A stretch of 64,000 bases of DNA from Paraniabella defluvii (GCA_019316985.1 CP079215.1:2790001-2854000), one strand, 5' to 3'. Positions 21,281 through 32,723 are shown, counted from the first letter of the stretch. Notes: generated from the sequence alone by a model not told the origin. Numbers and translations: made by a program.

Positions 21281-22384
21281 TTAATTTTTAGACTTTTTAA
21301 TTAGAGAAATAAAATCATCAAATAAATACCTTGAGTCGTGCGGCCCCGGGGTGCTTTCGGGGTGATATTGTACCGAAAACGCAGGCTTGCCTTTTATACG
21401 TATCCCTTCTATCGACTGGTCATTCAGATTAACATGGGTTACCTCTACCTTATCTGAATTCTTAATAGATTCAGGATCAACACCAAATCCATGATTTTGG
21501 GTGGTGATTTCAGATCTGCCGGTGATAAGATTTTTTACGGGGTGATTGAGTCCTCTGTGACCATGGTGCATTTTAAAAGTATCGATACCATTAGCCAGGG
21601 CGAGCAGCTGGTGTCCAAGGCAGATGCCAAAAACAGGCTTTTCTTCGTTTAATATCTCCTTTACAGCGTCGATCGCATAATCCATTGCAGCAGGGTCGCC
21701 GGGACCGTTGGAGATAAAATATCCGTCCGGATTAAAGCTTTTCACCTCTTCAAGGGATGCTTTGGCAGGAAATACTTTCACATGCGCACCACGCTCTACC
21801 ATGCAATTCAATATATTGCGTTTGGTGCCGTAATCTATTACCGCGATTTTGATATCAGCGCCGGCATCGCCCAACTCGTAAGCCTCTTTAGTAGATACTT
21901 TTGAAGCCAACTCTTGCCCCCTCATATCTGGTGTTTCCGCAAGTTTTACTTTAAGTTCTTCGATATCAAACGTTTCAGACGAAATAATACAGTTCATAGC
22001 TCCTTTGGTACGAATATGCGAAACTAAAGCTCTTGTATCGATACCATGTATGGATACTATATTATTCTTTTAAGGTAGGCGTCCAGGAGCCCTCTGCTCT
22101 TTACGGGAATAATTCTCATTCAGGTTTTTGGCAATAACACCCAGCACTTTTACGCTGTCGCTCTCCACATCTTCCGGTATAACGCCATAGTTGCCCACAT
22201 GTACTGCATTCATAATTACGATCTGGCCATAATAACTGGGGTCAGTGAAAACCTCCTGGTAGCCGGTCATACCTGTATTAAAACAAATTTCACCGGTAGT
22301 AGTACCAATAGCGCCAAAGGCAAAACCTTCGGCAACAGTTCCATCTTCTAACAATAAAATAGCGCGGGATTGTGTTTCAGACAT
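21281..22384 (-). CDS. carA: Carbamoyl-phosphate synthase small subunit (frameshifted)
   Basis: Glutamine amidotransferase subunit that supplies ammonia for carbamoyl phosphate (pyrimidine and arginine synthesis). The N-terminal CPSase_sm domain starts [20 protein letters not shown] and includes [20 protein letters not shown]. The class I amidotransferase domain has the Cys nucleophile in [13 protein letters not shown], and His and Glu in [12 protein letters not shown]. Two compensating indels near 22040-22075 disrupt [19 protein letters not shown]. Length of 367 residues equals the family norm. carB is not in the window. A terminator at 21224-21255 suggests a single-gene unit. Confidence 0.95.
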
Positions 22385-22570
22385 GAATTTTTTTAGTTCC
22401 AATGGTAGGGCTATAGTAACGCTGTTACGCTGCACCCTCCCAAAAGAGTCTCCAAAGGTCAACCTTCGGACTTGTACTGATGAATAAATTTCAACAAAAA
22501 AATCGCGCAAAAATAGGGCTAAAAAATCAGATATTAAAAGGAAGAGTGCATTATTTATTTGAAGCCGCTA

Positions 22571-23369
22571 TTAGCTGCCCTTTGTCATTGCCTGGCGCTT
22601 CATTTCGGCGGCCAGGTTGTGGCCAAGGTATCGTTCTATCAGCGCGTGTACGCCATAAATTACTGGCGTCATTACTATTGCTACAATAAATTTATAAATA
22701 TAATTACCTACGCAGATTGCCAGTACGAGGTTCAGGCTCCAGGGTTCTCCTGGTTGCCTGATACGCGGGGACCAATGTAAAATGCAATAAAAAGCACCAC
22801 AAAGCTGTCAATCAGTTGCGATACCAGGGTAGATCCTGTAGCTCTCAGCCAAATGGCTCTTTCACCCGTTACCCGTTTAATACTGTGGAATACCATTACA
22901 TCCAGGATCTGGCCCAGGAGAAAAGCTGCCAGGGAGCCGATAATGATCCAGGAGCCTTGTCCGAGAATAACCCGGTAGGCTTCGTTGGCATTATCAATTT
23001 GCTGGTTTTTATAATTACCCACCCAGAAATCTGCCGGTGTAAGCCCAATAGCTCCCTGAAACATTATAAAGGTATAGGCAATCAGCCCGGCAGCCAGAAA
23101 TGATAAGAATCGTACACCCTTTACCCCGTAATATTCATTAATAATATCTGTCATAATAAATACTACCGGCCAAAGCAATACTCCCGCAGTCAGGTTAAAA
23201 GAAAAACTATTGCCCAAAATGGTAAGATTAAAGGGTAGAATACCCAGGGTCTTTTCCAGCGAAAGAGCTTTACGCCAATTACCTCAGCAATAATGGCGTT
23301 GGCAATAAAAAAGCCTCCCAGTAAAATAAAAAGGCGGGTGGATTTATCGTTGATGATAGTACGGATCAT
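22571..23369 (-). CDS. Queuosine precursor transporter, YhhQ family (frameshifted)
   Basis: Inner-membrane protein of about 265 residues. The start at 23369 gives MIRTIINDKSTRLFILLGGF. Family features: FFIANAIIAEVIGVKLF, then NLTAGVLLWPVVFIMTDIIN with the conserved DIINEYYG, and LRATGSTLVSQLIDSFVVLF in the C-terminal half. The tail in another frame reads HALIERYLGHNLAAEMKRQA. Breaks lie near 23265 and 22735. YhhQ/QueT-like carriers import preQ0/preQ1 or queuine for tRNA wobble modification. The start overlaps the preceding small membrane-protein gene by 26 bp, implying translational coupling. Confidence 0.88.
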
Positions 23370-23652
23370 TAAAATAAAAGGTAAAAATTAAGAAAATAAG
23401 AAGCATGATTATATTGGAGATCATCAGCCAGCGGGGTACCAGTCGGGTTGGTTTTCTATTTGTAACAGTTAATATTAAATAAATAAGCCCGGTTAGAGGT
23501 AGTATTACTGCTGCCAGTCCATACCCAGCCATAATAATATCAGAGGTAAAACCCTCATGCTCATTCCACGAAGTAAACAGTAAGCAAAGCGCCAATAACA
23601 TGAACAGTCCACACAAAAACGCCACCCGCGACAAAAATATTAACCAACGCAT
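23344..23652 (-). CDS. Small hypothetical membrane protein
   Basis: An intact 102-residue reading with three hydrophobic segments: VAFLCGLFMLLALCLLF, AGYGLAAVILPLTGLIYLIL and WLMISNIIMLLIFLIFTFYF. It ends in a short polar tail (NDPYYHQR). No family was recognised. It overlaps the start of the queuosine-precursor transporter by 26 bp on the same strand and is divergent from YfhO, so a two-gene operon is likely. A link to queuosine uptake is only positional. Confidence 0.65.
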   Translation of the reverse strand: MRWLIFLSRVAFLCGLFMLLALCLLFTSWNEHEGFTSDIIMAGYGLAAVILPLTGLIYLILTVTNRKPTRLVPRWLMISNIIMLLIFLIFTFYFNDPYYHQR

Positions 23653-23740
23653 AAACGAATTTCGTATAAAATAGTATTATTTTGCTTCATCCGGCAGGCT
23701 TAAAGGGTTGCGCCGGCGTGATAAAAATAAAACATTTATA

Positions 23741-26225
23741 ATGAATCTTTGGCTGAAGAAAGCACTGCCACATGTGCTGGCTATCCTGGTTTTTTTAGTT
23801 GTAACCGTATTATTTTGTAAACCGGTGCTGGATGGTAAAACATTAAACCAGCATGATATAGGTATAGATGGCTGGCGGGGTTCGGCGCAGAATGCTTTTG
23901 AAGTAAAAGAAAAAACAGGCACCATGCCTTTATGGAGCACCAGCGTTTTCAGCGGTATGCCCAATTACCAGATTGCTATGGAAGGCAAGAGCGCTTTGCC
24001 TGTTGACCTGAATAAAGTATTCGGCCTGGGCTTGCCCAAACCAATGAACTTTTTCTTTATCGCCTGCGTGTGCTTTTATATTTTATGCGTGGTATTAAGA
24101 TTTAACCCGGTAATAGGCGTTTTAGGAGGACTGACATTTGCCTATTCTACGTACAATCCTCTTATTATTAGTGCGGGGCACGAAACGAAAATGCTGACTA
24201 TTGCCTATATGCCCTTTTTGCTTGCAGGATTGTTGCTTATTTTTAATAAACGCTATTGGGTCGGGCTAGCAGTAGCCACCTTGGGTGCTACGTTAGAACT
24301 GACGTCCAATCACCCACAAATAGCCTATTACTTTTTATGATCGCTGCTGTGGTTACGGTTGGTTATGTTATCACATGGGTCAAAAACAAGGACTTTAAGC
24401 ACCTTGCTATATCGCTTGGTTTAAGCGTTATAGCAGCGCTGGTGGGCCTGGGATGCTATTCTTTAGCTTTCTTAACCACCAATGAATATACCAAGTACAC
24501 CATGCGGGGCGGTAAGAGCGTTGAAATAAAAGGTAACGAAGTAAAAGCTGTCAAAACTACCGGACTGGATGTGGACTATGCGATGAGTTATAGTATGAGT
24601 AAAGTAGAACCTTTGATCATGCTGATGCCCAAAGCTGTTGGAGGCAGTAGTGGTACATTGCTGAAGGAAGACTCTAAGGTTATTGAAAAGCTGGCTGCAG
24701 CAGGTGTTCCTGAAATGCAGGCCGCCCAGTTTGCGAGCCAGTTCCTGCCTATTGGGGTGGTATGACCAAGCCAGGAGATTATTCGGGCGGCCCGGCCTAT
24801 ATTGGTGCAATTATTTTTATATTGGCTATAATTGGATTTGTTGTTGTAAAGAATACTTTGAAATGGCCTTTGCTGATCATTTCTGTATTGGCCGTTTTGA
24901 TGAGTTGGGGAAGCTATTTCTTTGGCTTTAATGAGTTTTTATTTAACTCTTTACCATTGTACAATAAGTTTAGGGCGCCATCAATGGCCTTGGTGATTTG
25001 CCAGCTTACATTACCCCTGATGGCGGTCATTACCATATACAGCTTATTTTTTGAAAAAAATGCCGGGGATTTCTTAAAAGCCAACTTCAAAAAAATATTA
25101 TATACGCTTGGAGGAATTACAGCGGTATTGGCGTTGCTGTATATCGGCCAGAGCTATTCTTCAGGGTTTGATGAACAGGTAATGCAAATGCAAATAGATC
25201 CTAACGGAGGCGATACTTTTAATCGTGCCATTATTGCAGGCATGAAGGCCGACAGGCAGAGCCTGTTTGGCGCCCAGGTGATGAGAGCGGTGCTATTTAT
25301 GGCCCTTGTGCTGGGTATAGTTTATGCAGTATTGAAAAACATGATCAAACCTGTTGTAGCTGTTGGTGTTTTAGCGGTAATCAGCTTTATAGATCTTTGG
25401 GCGGTAGATAAGCAATACTTTAGCGATGAACTGTATATTGCCAAAGACGAAATTACGAACCAAATTGAAGTACCTACTGCAATAGATCAGGAAATCTTTA
25501 AAGATAAAGACCCGCATTTCAGGGTATATGATGTTGCTGGTCTGAATAAGAACCGCGTGTCTTATTTCCATCGTTCCGCTTTAGGGTATTCGGCGGTAAA
25601 ACTCAGGGTGTACCAGGATATTATTGAACGATATTTTGCAGCCGCACCGAACGAGCAAATCCTTAACGCGTTGGATGTACGGTATATTATAAACAGGGAT
25701 CAAAACGGGCAGGAGCACCTGATTCCCAATCCCAATGCCTATGGGGCTGCCTGGTTTGTAAAGGCTGTAAAGCCAGTGGCCACCGAGGTAGATGAGTTAC
25801 AGGCTGTAGGTAACACTAATTTGAAAGACACAGCAATCGTTCCTCAAAGTGCATGGAAACCAGCAGATCATTTAACGGCAGATTCCACCTCGTCTGTAAC
25901 GTTGGCTAAATATACCAATGACGAAATTGAGTACAATACTAATAGTAGTTCAGGCGGTTTTGTGGTATTGAGTGAAGTATATTATCCTGCAGGATGGAAC
26001 GCCTATATAGATGGCAAGCAAACCGATATTGTAAAAACGAATTATTTTATGCGCGGTATAGTAGTTCCACAAGGAAAGCATACCATAAAGCTCACGTTTG
26101 AACCTGAAGCCGTAAAACGTGGTATGAATATATCTTACCTAAGTTCCTGGTTGCTGATCATTTTGGTATTAGGAGGTTTTTTTATGCAATGGTGGGTAGA
26201 TAAGAAGAAGACAGCTAATAGTTGA
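23741..26225 (+). CDS. YfhO-family membrane protein (frameshifted)
   Basis: Large polytopic protein of about 828 residues. It starts MNLWLKKALPHVLAILVFLV; an upstream ATG at 23708 lacks support. Family features: the periplasmic loop with LNQHDIGIDGWRGSAQ, MPLWSTSVFSGMPNYQI and AYSTYNPLIISAGHETKMLT, then about ten further helices. The C-terminal soluble domain has ALDVRYIINRDQNGQEHLIP and LSEVYYPAGWNAYIDGKQTD. Frame changes lie near 24335 and 24762. YfhO proteins are GT-C-fold relatives linked to glycosylation of lipoteichoic acid or lipids in Firmicutes; the role in Bacteroidota is open. It precedes a cluster of glycosyltransferases, which supports a part in surface-glycan assembly. Confidence 0.88.
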
Positions 26226-26318
26226 TAGCTGGCATCGAAGGACTAAATGGTTCATTGACGCTGTCAACGTCATCGGATATCCAACATCCAGTAACTAATA
26301 TCTGGTATCTCGTTCATC

Positions 26319-27449
26319 ATGCTTAAAATAGCCTCTCTTGTTCCATATAAAATAATTCCGCCTGTAACGGGCGGTGAAAAGGCGATATTCTATTTTTTAA
26401 AGTATGTTGCCCGGTATGCCAATATCACCTGTTTTACCGTAACAGAAAATGCGGGAGAAAGGGAGGGTATTCATTTTACCGACGTATTGGGTAGTACTAC
26501 CAAAAAAGCCGGTATGCTGACTTCTCCGTTTTTCGTCGTATCAAAAACACATGCCAGGTGGCTAGTATAAGACATATAATTGTGGAGCATCCTTATTTTG
26601 CATGGCTGGGTGTAGCACTGAAAAAAATTGGGAGGGCTGAAATTGATTATACATTCGCATAATATTGAAGCTGCCCGGTTTAGGAGTATGAACAAATGGT
26701 GGTGGTTTCTACTTCATCAATATGAAAGGTTTGCCCACCGGCAGGCAGATTTTAATTTTTTCATAACTGAGGAGGATAGGGATTATGCGATAAGAACTTA
26801 TCGGCTTGATACCAGTAAATGTGCAGTTATCACTTATGGAATAGAAAATGCAGAACTTCCTTCTGCTGAAGAAAAGCAGCAAAGCAAGAGTCAGATTTGT
26901 GATGAACTGGGGCTGCCGGTGGGTACCAAACTTATTCTTTTTAATGGTACGCTCGATTACGCACCAAACCGGGATGGGCTGGACAAGATTTTGGAGGAAA
27001 TCAATCCGATGCTTCAGCAAGAGGCGGGTTTTTCTTATAGAATCATTATCTGCGGATTAAGGTTGCCAACGGAGTATAACCATCTTAGAAACTACGAGGA
27101 GCAGCAGATTATTTATAAAGGCTTTGTTGACGACATCGGCATTTACTTTAAAGCGGCAGATCTTTTCATCAACCCAATTACAGATGGCGGCGGTATTAAG
27201 ACTAAGTTGGTTGAAGCCCTAGGCGCCAATACTCCTGCCGTCTCGTTTAAAGCAGGGGCTTACGGCATCCCTGCCAGTATTGTTGGCAGTCATCTTTCAG
27301 TAGTTGCAGATGATGATTACAAGGGCTTTGTAGACGCAATTCAGGAGCAGCTTTCAAAACCTCATAGAAGCATACCGGTTGCATTTTATGATCATTTTAG
27401 CTGGGATGCTATTGCAAGAAAAGCGGTAGAGATAGTCGAAGAATTATAG
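26319..27449 (+). CDS. Glycosyltransferase family 4 (frameshifted)
   Basis: About 376 residues of GT-B fold. The N-terminal Rossmann domain begins MLKIASLVPYKIIPPVTGGE (conserved P..GG). The middle, recovered after indels near 26565 and 26630, reads IIVEHPYFAWLGVALKKIG and LIIHSHNIEAARFRSM. The C-terminal nucleotide-sugar domain has LILFNGTLDYAPNRDGLDKI, YRIIICGLRLP, KGFVDDIGIYFKAADLFINP and DGGGIKTKLVEALGANTPAV, the family E-x7-E region. It is a cytoplasmic or membrane-associated transferase building a polysaccharide or glycolipid from NDP-sugar. The following GT2 gene is convergent and the two stops nearly overlap. Confidence 0.9.
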
Positions 27450-28445
27450 CACTTTGTAAAAACAGGGTCGGTTGGTTATAATCGGAAAAAAACTTTAATG
27501 ATTTAAGAACATTTGCAGAGTATCCCTTCCAAGCATTCCATTCATTTTTTGCGTCAGCTCTTAAAGTCAGCAGTTTCAAAAAGATAATCAGGAAGTATAT
27601 TGGAATGGTAATTAAGTTGGCTGTTAGATGGAATAGATACCAGAAAACGCCAAACTCTTTTCTAAATCTTACAAAATTGGAAAGCAGGATTTGATAGCCC
27701 TTTTTATCGGAAAGGTTCTGATAACCTTTGCTTTTCGAATTATAAGCATCATTTGAAGTGCCACCTTCAAGGTGTAATATATTTAGATCGCCATAAATAC
27801 AAAGTTTGCCGATTTTTTCAATCGGCTACACCATTCAGCTTCCTCTGAGTAAAGAAAAAGTCCTCGTCGAGGTGTCCTGCCTGTACAATGGCAGACTTTT
27901 TAACCATCAGAAAGGCACCATTAATCCAGTCTACTTCTACAGTAGTATGGGTATTGGGTATATTGGTTTTTTTACACCGTAGGTAGCGCTATTTTTCTGA
28001 GGAGCCTGCCAATATAAGGCAATGCCATCAGGTAATTAAGCCCTCCTTTTAAAACGTAATTGCCCGAGATTTGCGGAGTTCTATCGGCATTTAGCAGTTG
28101 TACACCACAGGCAATAAACCGATCTTTTTCAAAACGAGTAAAACATCTGAGAATAGCGTCATTTTCATTTAAGGTATCTGAATTAAGTAATAATATGATA
28201 TCTCCTCTCGATATTCTGATACCTGCGTTGTTGGCTCTTGCAAAACCGCTATTATAGCCCATATCCAGCCAGCGAACGAAAGGGTGTTTGTCTAATACTA
28301 GTTGCATACTGTTGTCTGCTGAGTCGTTATCCACAACAATAATTTCAGTTTGAGCAGCTGAAGCGGCACCAACGATTGTGTCGATGCAATCGATCACCAA
28401 TTGTGGCGTTTTGTAATTGACGATTATGATCGAATAGCGGATCAA
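27444..28445 (-). CDS. Glycosyltransferase family 2 (rhamnosyltransferase-like; frameshifted)
   Basis: GT-A transferase of about 330 residues. MIRYSIIIVNYKTPQLVIDC, EIIVVDNDSADNSMQLV, GYNSGFARANNAGIRISRGD and ILLLNSDT (DxD-like metal site) are intact. After an indel near 27970 the sequence continues VDWINGAFLMVKKSAIVQAG and LDEDFFLYSEEAEWCSRLKK (ED-type catalytic region), then a hydrophobic C-terminal anchor YFLIIFLKLLTL. The exact stop is uncertain (27444, or 27409 in another frame) because of an A/T run. It resembles rhamnosyl or N-acetylglucosaminyl transferases of O-antigen and exopolysaccharide clusters. Confidence 0.85.
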
Positions 28446-29256
28446 TTAATTGATTTTTCTTTTTGAATAAGGGAATGAAACGTCATCAGTAGCTTTGAGG
28501 TAATACCATTACATAACAGCACACGAGGTGCTTTTGCCTGGAACGCTTCTACAATAAGAAGTCTGAATCCTTCAAATAATGGGACAAAGTTAACGCTTCT
28601 GCGGCGCTTAATAAATCGCTTAATTCGTCATCAGCAACACGGCCCGTTAAAATAATATTCCTCATAAACTCTGTTTTTTGAATGGTTTTTCAAACATTTT
28701 GCTGTTCCATAAAGTATAGCCGGTAAGCAGGAGTTTACGAGCTTGAGCAAGGTTTTGTTTTTAAAAAGATCGAAAGCTTCAATCAGGCGCAACATGTTTT
28801 TTTAGGGTGCGTAGAGCCTGCAAAAAAGAAATAGGGTTTTCCTCCTGAATATTCCTTCCTGATGCTTTGCAGCCTTTCAGAGTCGTTATTAAGCTGCTTG
28901 TTCTTTATACCTGAAAAAATTACGTCAATTTTTCTTTCATCAATTTTATAGCACTTGATAATATCAGCTTTACTATAATAGGATACATAGCTATTCTGTC
29001 TGCGTTGCGGGCAAAGCTGGGAAACAAGAATTTATAGTATAACTTATTTTTCAACGGTAAGTGTTCATGATAATGTTCAAAATCAAGATCGTATATTATA
29101 GATAACTGCTTGCAGTTACTTCTAAGGCTAATGGCACCATCAATTCCCTACAAATGCATCCCGGGTTTATTTTTTGAAGGTTCCTAGATGACGATAGAGC
29201 CCAATTCCATATATATTTTTATCGCATAATATCCAACAGTCAAAAACTATTTTCAT
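28446..29256 (-). pseudogene. Degraded glycosyltransferase family 4 gene
   Basis: No long reading frame survives, but three-frame translation recovers MKIVFDCWILCDKNIYGIGL at the start (29256), DLDFEHYHEHLPLKNKLYYK, ARNADRIA, FAGSTHPKKNMLRLIEAFD, LLTGYTLWNSKMFEKPF, NIILTGRVADDELSDLLSAA and FEGFRLLIVEAFQAKAPRVL. That is a GT4 enzyme in order. It is short: about 60 residues of the N-terminal domain after YGIGLYRHL and the C-terminal 60-80 residues after CNGITSKATDD appear missing. Indels alone cannot explain those losses, so this copy may be truly decayed, or the assembly dropped sequence. It lies directly before the GT2 gene in the same direction. Confidence 0.65.
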
Positions 29257-29278
29257 TGAACTTATTGCATTTGGAAAA

Positions 29279-30221
29279 TTAATAGCAAAGGCGAAATATT
29301 ATATAGTTTAGAAACATGAAGGTTTTAGATATAAAACCATTCATTAACCAATTCAAAGGGATTTTTTTTTCTAAAGAAATCATGTGTTTGATAGTACTAT
29401 TAATTTCTTTGGCATCTACTCCTGTTAAAATAATATCTTCCACGCTTCGAACTTTATGATTTCTTAAAAGTCGCCAAAAGTAATCATATAGCTTTATCTT
29501 TTAAAATGCTCCTTTGATAATTTGTTAGCATATAAAATATTTTCACGCAAAATAATATGTGGGTTTTCATAGCAAAAAACAGTTGCTTGTTCCTGGTGCA
29601 TCCCAATGTTAAGTAAGGGTTCATCAATATAATCCACCCGGTATCCAGCTTTAATAGAGCGAACACAATAGTCAACATCTACCAACCAAATCAACCTTGT
29701 ATCATAACGCGTTGTAACTGTTCGACGAACCATTATATTGCTTGGCGGCCCTATAACATAAGAGTAAATTAGTGAATGGTATTGATCGTTTAAATGCTTA
29801 ATAGTATTGTATTTTGTGTTAATGTTAACTATACTCCCGTCTGGGTTAATAGGCGTGTTTTTGAAAATACAAAATCTGCATTAGGATTTTCAGAAAATTT
29901 CGATAGGTATTTTTCTATGCTATTGTTTTGTGCCAACCAATCATCCTGATGTATAAGCATTATAAATTCGCCATTCGCCTGGTCCAATGCGAAATTCCAG
30001 TTTATAGGAGTTTTTAAGGCCGGATTGTGATGATGGTAATAAATATCAAGAAGATCCTTAAAATCATTAACTACTTCATTAACAGAGGTGTTTGGAGTAT
30101 CATCAGATACAATTACTTCAATGTTTTTATGAGTTTGTATAACAATGGAGTCAAGTAATCTTTTTAAAAAAGCGGGTTGCTTGTAGGTTGGTATACAAAT
30201 GCTTACTTTTGCCTGAAACAT
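29279..30221 (-). CDS. Glycosyltransferase family 2 (frameshifted)
   Basis: About 314 residues. MFQAKVSICIPTYKQPAFLK, IEVIVSDDTP, NWNFALDQANGEFIMLIHQD with the following DW (metal/donor site) and ADFVFSKTRLL form the GT-A domain. The next frame gives IVNINTKYNTIKHLNDQYHS and GPPSNIMVRRTVTTRYDTRL then IWLVDVDYCVRSIK. A third frame yields the C-terminal tail YFWRLLRNHKVRSVEDIILT ending at 29279. Breaks lie near 29825 and 29510. It is divergent from the FkbM methyltransferase with 6 bp between start codons. Confidence 0.85.
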
Positions 30222-30227
30222 AATTTA

Positions 30228-31076
30228 ATGAGTGCTGTCAATACAGTTGCTACAAATATAATTAAAGGTATTGCTAAAAAATTCCACAGAAAGAAAATAA
30301 ATAAAGAACGATTTAAGCCTATATCGTTTATCGGGGAAAAAATAATTAAGCATCAGGATAATCAATATATTAAGCGCGTTAATATTGGCCGTTTTTCTTT
30401 CTATTATCAGCATCCTTATGAATTATTGCATACTTACAATGATATTTTTATTAATGGTATTTATGAATTTAAAACCCATAATGAAAATCCGGTGATTATT
30501 GATTGTGGGGCCAATATAGGGCTCAGCACAATTTATTTTAGGTCTTTATTTTTAAATGCTCAGATTTATTCTTTTGAAGCGGATGCACATAATTTTTCCA
30601 TTCTTGAAAGAAATATCAAGGCAAATGGTCTGAGTGATATTCAACTTTATCAAAAAGCTGTTTGGGTTAATGATAGAGGTGTACAATTTAAAGCTGCCGG
30701 AACCGAAGCGAGTAAAATTGAAAATGATACAATTGGCAACTGCACACATGTAGAAAGCATAAAGTTATCCGATTTTCTTGGTAAGTTTGATTCAGTCCAA
30801 TTTTTAAAATTAGATATAGAAGGTGCCGAGTACCCCGTTTTAATGGATTGCAAAAATCAATTGTTAAAAGTCGAACATGCATTTATTGAGTATCATGGGA
30901 AAATAACTGAAACAGATAAATTAACAGATATAATCAATATAATCAGGTCGGCGGGTTTTGATATGTACATTAAAACCGCCGCTGATTTATTACAAAGGCC
31001 TTTTATACAGAAACGTATATATGCACCATATGATGTCCAACTAAATATCTTTTGCTATAGAAATAATGAACAGTAA
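30228..31076 (+). CDS. FkbM-family SAM-dependent methyltransferase
   Basis: Intact reading of 282 residues from the ATG at 30228. The Rossmann SAM site shows PVIIDCGANIGLSTIYFRSL and IYSFEADAHNFSILERNIKA. LKLDIEGAEYPVL is the diagnostic FkbM motif. FkbM enzymes O-methylate sugars and natural products; with glycosyltransferases on both sides, methylation of a surface glycan is the best inference. An upstream start at 30177 would run into the divergent GT2 gene and is not favoured. Its stop overlaps the following GT2 start by 11 bp. Confidence 0.9.
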   Translation: MSAVNTVATNIIKGIAKKFHRKKINKERFKPISFIGEKIIKHQDNQYIKRVNIGRFSFYYQHPYELLHTYNDIFINGIYEFKTHNENPVIIDCGANIGLSTIYFRSLFLNAQIYSFEADAHNFSILERNIKANGLSDIQLYQKAVWVNDRGVQFKAAGTEASKIENDTIGNCTHVESIKLSDFLGKFDSVQFLKLDIEGAEYPVLMDCKNQLLKVEHAFIEYHGKITETDKLTDIINIIRSAGFDMYIKTAADLLQRPFIQKRIYAPYDVQLNIFCYRNNEQ

Positions 31077-31875
31077 GCCCTTAATAAGCGTAGTAATACC
31101 CTGCTACAACGACGGTAAATTTTTGCCTGAAACTATTGATCGTTTATTTCAGCAAACGTATAAGAATTTTGAAGTTATTATTGTGAACGATGGCTCTACA
31201 GATGAAGATACACTGACCATTCTCGACGCCTATCGTTCATATGCCGGCATAAGAGTTTTGGATAAAGAAAATGGGCGAATGTCTGCCGCTCGTAACTATG
31301 GCGTAAAGCATGCAAAGGGAAGTATTATTGTTACTTTAGATGCCGACGATTATTTTGAACCAACGTTTTTCCAAAAGGCCATCGATATTCTTATAGTTGA
31401 TGAAAATGTGGTTACCGTATCCAGTTATATAAGATATTTTGGCTTAGAAAACCATGTTTTTAAAATAAGAGGCGGTACGGTTTATAATTTTTATTTTCAA
31501 CGCAGTGTCCGGCTTGTGCAATGATACGTAAAGCTGATTGGGACTATGTTGGTGGATATGATGAAAATATGAAGCTTGGTTTGGAAGACTGGGAATTTTA
31601 TTTGCGTCTTACGGCAGTTACAAAAAAAAAGAATTCATGTAATTCCTAAAGTACTTTTCTTTTATAGAAGAACTCGTAAGTCGACCTATACCAACGACAC
31701 GCAACCTAATTTAGAACTGATTCTTGATTATTTGGTTACTAAAAATGCGGCTACCTACCTGGATTGTATAAAAGAATTAATATTAAAAAAACAGGTGTTG
31801 TATACGGAGGCAAGAATTTCTTGGCAGAATATATTTAAAATGATAAAAAACCGATTGACAGGAAAATATCGTTAG
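31066..31875 (+). CDS. Glycosyltransferase family 2 (frameshifted)
   Basis: About 269 residues. MNSKPLISVVIPCYNDGKFL, FEVIIVNDGSTDEDT, NGRMSAARNYGVKHAKGS and VTLDADDYFEP (DxD) form the GT-A domain. An indel near 31510 moves the frame to CPACAMIRKADWDYVGGYDE and GLEDWEFYLRL, the typical ED acceptor/catalytic region. The C-terminus reads QNIFKMIKNRLTGKYR. It overlaps the FkbM gene by 11 bp, so the two are co-translated. It is the last gene of the glycan cluster on this strand. Confidence 0.88.
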
Positions 31876-31907
31876 AAATCTTCAAAGGGAAAAGGCCAGG
31901 GTAATTA

Positions 31908-32642
31908 TTAAAGTTGGTTAAAAAAATAGTTCATCGCCTTCCTTTTGTCCTTATCCAGCTCATAACTCAAATTTTCCGAAAAGTACTTTTTGATCATAAA
32001 CGCCATCGTCATACTCGGCTGCGATTTCATCAATATGCTGAAGCCCGTAAGCGTTAGCCTCATCAAATTTTTCAATAAAATGTTCTGGTAACTTTTTGTA
32101 CTCACCCAGGCTGCAAAAACAAAAGGAAGCCCTGTTGCTATTTTCCACTCGCCAGCCAAATCATAAATGTATCTGAAATTGGAACGTTGTGCCAAAGCTC
32201 TGTCGCCAATAATAACCGCCGCCGTATCGTTTTTGATGTAACTGAGATAGGATTCATCTTTTGCGTCGATTAATTCGGGATCAATTTTCCAGTGATTTTT
32301 TACCAGCCATTTTAGCAATTGCACCGAAGAGCGACTTTGATAATCCAGGTATATGGTTCGGATCTGCTCGATAGGCACCTGGCTGAAAAGAGCTACAGAT
32401 GCTACATCGCCCACCGCACCAATGCAATAATTACCATTAATATAAAATTGTGGAAGCTGGGAAATAATAGCTACGGGAACCAGTCCCAGGTCAATTTCAC
32501 CCGTTTTGAGTTTTTTCTGCCAGTGAGGCCGGATAAGCCTCAATTAACTCTATTTCGTTTTTTATAGGAAGTCTCTGTAAGCCATAAATAAGGGGCGCGT
32601 GTTCAAATAGCTTACAATTCCAACTCTAATCTTCTGTTCCAA
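31908..32642 (-). CDS. mqnA: Chorismate dehydratase MqnA (frameshifted)
   Basis: First enzyme of the futalosine menaquinone route: chorismate to 3-[(1-carboxyvinyl)oxy]benzoate. Translation across frames gives IRVGIVSYLNTRP at the N-terminus, LKTGEIDLGLVPVAII, YCIGAVGDVASVALFSQVPI, LDYQSRSSVQLLKWLVKNHW and GLPFVFAAWVSTK, the periplasmic-binding-like fold of MqnA/MqnD. Length is about 244 residues. No ATG fits; a TTG at 32642 preceded by an A/G-rich stretch is the likely start. Breaks lie near 32595 and 32520. No other mqn gene is in the window. Confidence 0.88.
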
Positions 32643-32723
32643 TCTTTATTCCTTTATTTTTGCGCGAAATTAGCAGGTTTCGGGTTTAATGTTTCTGATT
32701 CAGCGTTAAACTTTAAACCCGGA

